In this document: in pieces, positions 14,299 to 15,463 of the stretch
Position numbering within the stretch: the stretch's first letter is position 1
How the letters are laid out: every line of letters starts with the position of its first letter
Origin: CAVAWX01 sp963592385
GTDB lineage: Bacteria > Actinomycetota > Coriobacteriia > Coriobacteriales > QAMH01
DNA length: 15,463 bases
Assembly: GCA_963592385.1 (NCBI GenBank)
Contig: CAVAWX010000043.1
Coordinates: 1 to 15,463, forward strand
Direction: 5' to 3'
The notes under the pieces: generated by a model
Database searches by the model: none
What the model was told of the DNA's origin: nothing
What the model saw: only the letters and a program-made list of their open reading frames with translations
Made by a program: the position numbers and the translations under genes

Positions 14299-15327
14299 GT
14301 GGCGCAGCCCGATACCAGCATAGACCTGTCCCTCGTGGCCTCGGCCTACAACGAGCAGGACAACGTCGTGCCCTTCTACGAGGCGGCCGTGTCCGCGGCC
14401 GACGCGGCGGGCAAGACCCTCGAGATCGTCTTCGTGGACGACGGCAGCGCCGACGCGACGGGCCAGCGCCTGCGCGAGATCGTGGAGCGCGCCGGGCGCG
14501 AGGGCCGCATCGTGCGGGTCGTCTCCTTCTCGCGCAATTTCGGCAAAGAGGCGGCGATGTATGCCGGCCTCGGCCAGGCGGCAGGCCGGCACTGCTGCTT
14601 TATCGACACCGATCTGCAGCAGCGCCCCGAGACGGCCTTTGCCATGCTGGCCGAGCTCGAGAACAACCCCGGCTTCGACTGCGTGGCTGCCTGCCAGGAA
14701 AACCGCCGCCAGAGCCGCGTGCGCGCATGGTTCTCGCGGCGTTTCTACGGGACCTTCTCCTCTTCGTCGGGGCTCGACGTCGTGGACGGCGCGAGCGATT
14801 TCCGCGTCTTCTCCCGCCCCGTCGCCGACGCGCTCTTGCGCATGCCCGAGTACTTCCGCTTCTCGAAGGGGCTTTTCGCGTGGATCGGCTTTAGGACCCT
14901 GCCCTTTGCCTACACGCCCGACGAGCGCCATTCGGGCACCACGACCTGGTCGTTTGCGAGCCTCATGCGCTATGCGGCCGAGGGCATCCTCTCGTTTTCG
15001 ACCTTCCCGCTGCGCATCGCGACCTTCTGCGGCGGCATCGCCGCGCTGGCCGCCCTCGTCTACGCCGTCGTCGTGGCCGTCCAGCGCATCGCCTTCGGCG
15101 TGGATGTGCCGGGCTATGCCACCACCGTCATCTTGATCTTGCTGATGGGCGGCATCCAGCTGCTCGTCTTGGGGATCATGGGGGAATATCTGGCGCGCGC
15201 CTACATCCAGGGCAAGCACCGCCCCGTCTACATCGTGCGCGAGACGCTGTCGTCGGCGCCGTCGGGCGACGGTGCGCGCGGGGGCGACGAGAGCGCGCGG
15301 GAGAGACGAGGGCACGCAGAAGCGTGA
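14299..15327 (+). CDS. GtrB/DPM1-like membrane glycosyltransferase (family 2)
   Basis: A GT2-family enzyme likely to move a sugar from a nucleotide donor onto undecaprenyl phosphate at the inner membrane face, for glycosylation of a wall polymer. I choose GTG at 14299 because AGGAGA (14289-14294) lies 4 nt upstream; GTGs at 14272 and 14278 are in frame but lack a site. The 342-residue protein has LVASAYNEQDNV (12-23), VDDGS (46-50), a DxD box FIDTDLQQRPE (101-111), and the SRNFGKEAA block (78-86). The segment RHSGTTTWSFASLMRYAAEGI (210-230) precedes two C-terminal membrane helices (about 236-260 and 275-298). MGEYLARAYIQGKHRPVYIV (294-313) is typical of the GtrB/YkoT group. The gene is 30 nt after the TagF-like gene. 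Donor sugar and acceptor cannot be told from sequence. Confidence 0.9.
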   Translation: MAQPDTSIDLSLVASAYNEQDNVVPFYEAAVSAADAAGKTLEIVFVDDGSADATGQRLREIVERAGREGRIVRVVSFSRNFGKEAAMYAGLGQAAGRHCCFIDTDLQQRPETAFAMLAELENNPGFDCVAACQENRRQSRVRAWFSRRFYGTFSSSSGLDVVDGASDFRVFSRPVADALLRMPEYFRFSKGLFAWIGFRTLPFAYTPDERHSGTTTWSFASLMRYAAEGILSFSTFPLRIATFCGGIAALAALVYAVVVAVQRIAFGVDVPGYATTVILILLMGGIQLLVLGIMGEYLARAYIQGKHRPVYIVRETLSSAPSGDGARGGDESARERRGHAEA

Positions 15328-15334
15328 AGAACTT

Positions 15335-15430
15335 GGGTGAACGCGCGGGCACGCTCGGATGAGTGCAAGAGTGCACGGGTGAACGTGAGAGCGCGGACAG
15401 GCGCGGGTGAACATGGAAACGCGGGCGAAC
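15335..15430 (+). repeat. Non-coding GGGTGAAC repeat region after the last gene
   Basis: GGGTGAAC occurs at 15335, 15377 and 15405, and GGGCGAAC at 15423; the 15401-15411 copy (GCGCGGGTGAA) is identical over 11 nt to metG 3121-3131. Intervals are 42, 28 and 18 nt. No credible ORF or terminator is seen from 15328 to the window end. Confidence 0.6.
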
Positions 15431-15463
15431 GCAAGGGCGCGGGTGGACCGGGGAAGGGGGCGA

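Noticed and set aside
11554..15414. 1286-codon open frame on the minus strand
   Set aside because: It is antisense to tagD, the TagF-like gene and the glycosyltransferase, which all show family motifs. Its protein is His/Arg/Val-rich without motifs; long antisense frames are expected at this GC content.
1..15463. CRISPR arrays, tRNA/rRNA genes, insertion sequences, phage genes
   Set aside because: No regularly spaced identical repeats, tRNA cloverleaf, rRNA signature, transposase or integrase motif was seen.

Overview
The window looks like chromosomal DNA from a very GC-rich, Gram-positive-type bacterium. Nearly every third codon position is G or C, and long spurious ORFs run antisense to real genes. 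Class C sortases, an arm for CDP-glycerol-based wall polymer synthesis, and the metG-tatD-rsmA order point to the Actinomycetota. My best guess is Coriobacteriia/Eggerthellaceae (gut lineage). This placement is inference, made without a database search.

Region 1 (1-1721) is the distal end of a surface or pilus locus. It holds a class C sortase truncated by the window edge and interrupted by a 10-N assembly gap (868-877), then a second sortase-family transpeptidase with an N-terminal membrane anchor. Region 2 (1722-6358) is a housekeeping run on the + strand: methionyl-tRNA synthetase (metG), a TatD-family hydrolase, an iron-sulfur-flavoprotein-type reductase, and the 16S rRNA dimethyltransferase rsmA. 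The last three genes overlap by 4 nt at each junction and are probably translationally coupled. Region 3 (6359-9430) covers serine metabolism: serA (3-phosphoglycerate dehydrogenase), with its own recognisable promoter, is convergent with serS (seryl-tRNA synthetase, - strand), with only 19 nt between their stops.

Region 4 (9431-9742) is a 312-nt divergent intergenic region between serS and a MOSC-domain gene, rich in direct and inverted repeats. Region 5 (9743-15327) is a + strand series: MOSC protein, a NYN nuclease with two OST-HTH/LOTUS RNA-binding domains, then a tight set of three genes for a cell-surface glycerol-phosphate polymer. These are tagD-like glycerol-3-phosphate cytidylyltransferase, a large TagF-like glycerophosphotransferase, and a GtrB/DPM1-like membrane glycosyltransferase. 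TagD would supply CDP-glycerol, the TagF-like enzyme would polymerise it, and the glycosyltransferase would make a lipid-linked sugar for decoration or a related polymer.

The most unusual signal is a set of low-complexity tracts built around GGT-GAA / GCGGGTGAA. They occur inside metG, at the tail of the flavoprotein, inside the TagF-like gene, at the edge of the assembly gap in the first sortase, and in the non-coding DNA after the last gene (15335-15440). Their codons (GGT, GAA, GCT, GAT) differ from the strongly GC-ending usage around them. They could be a dispersed, expanding repeat that is tolerated in protein linkers. No rRNA, tRNA, CRISPR array or insertion sequence was seen.
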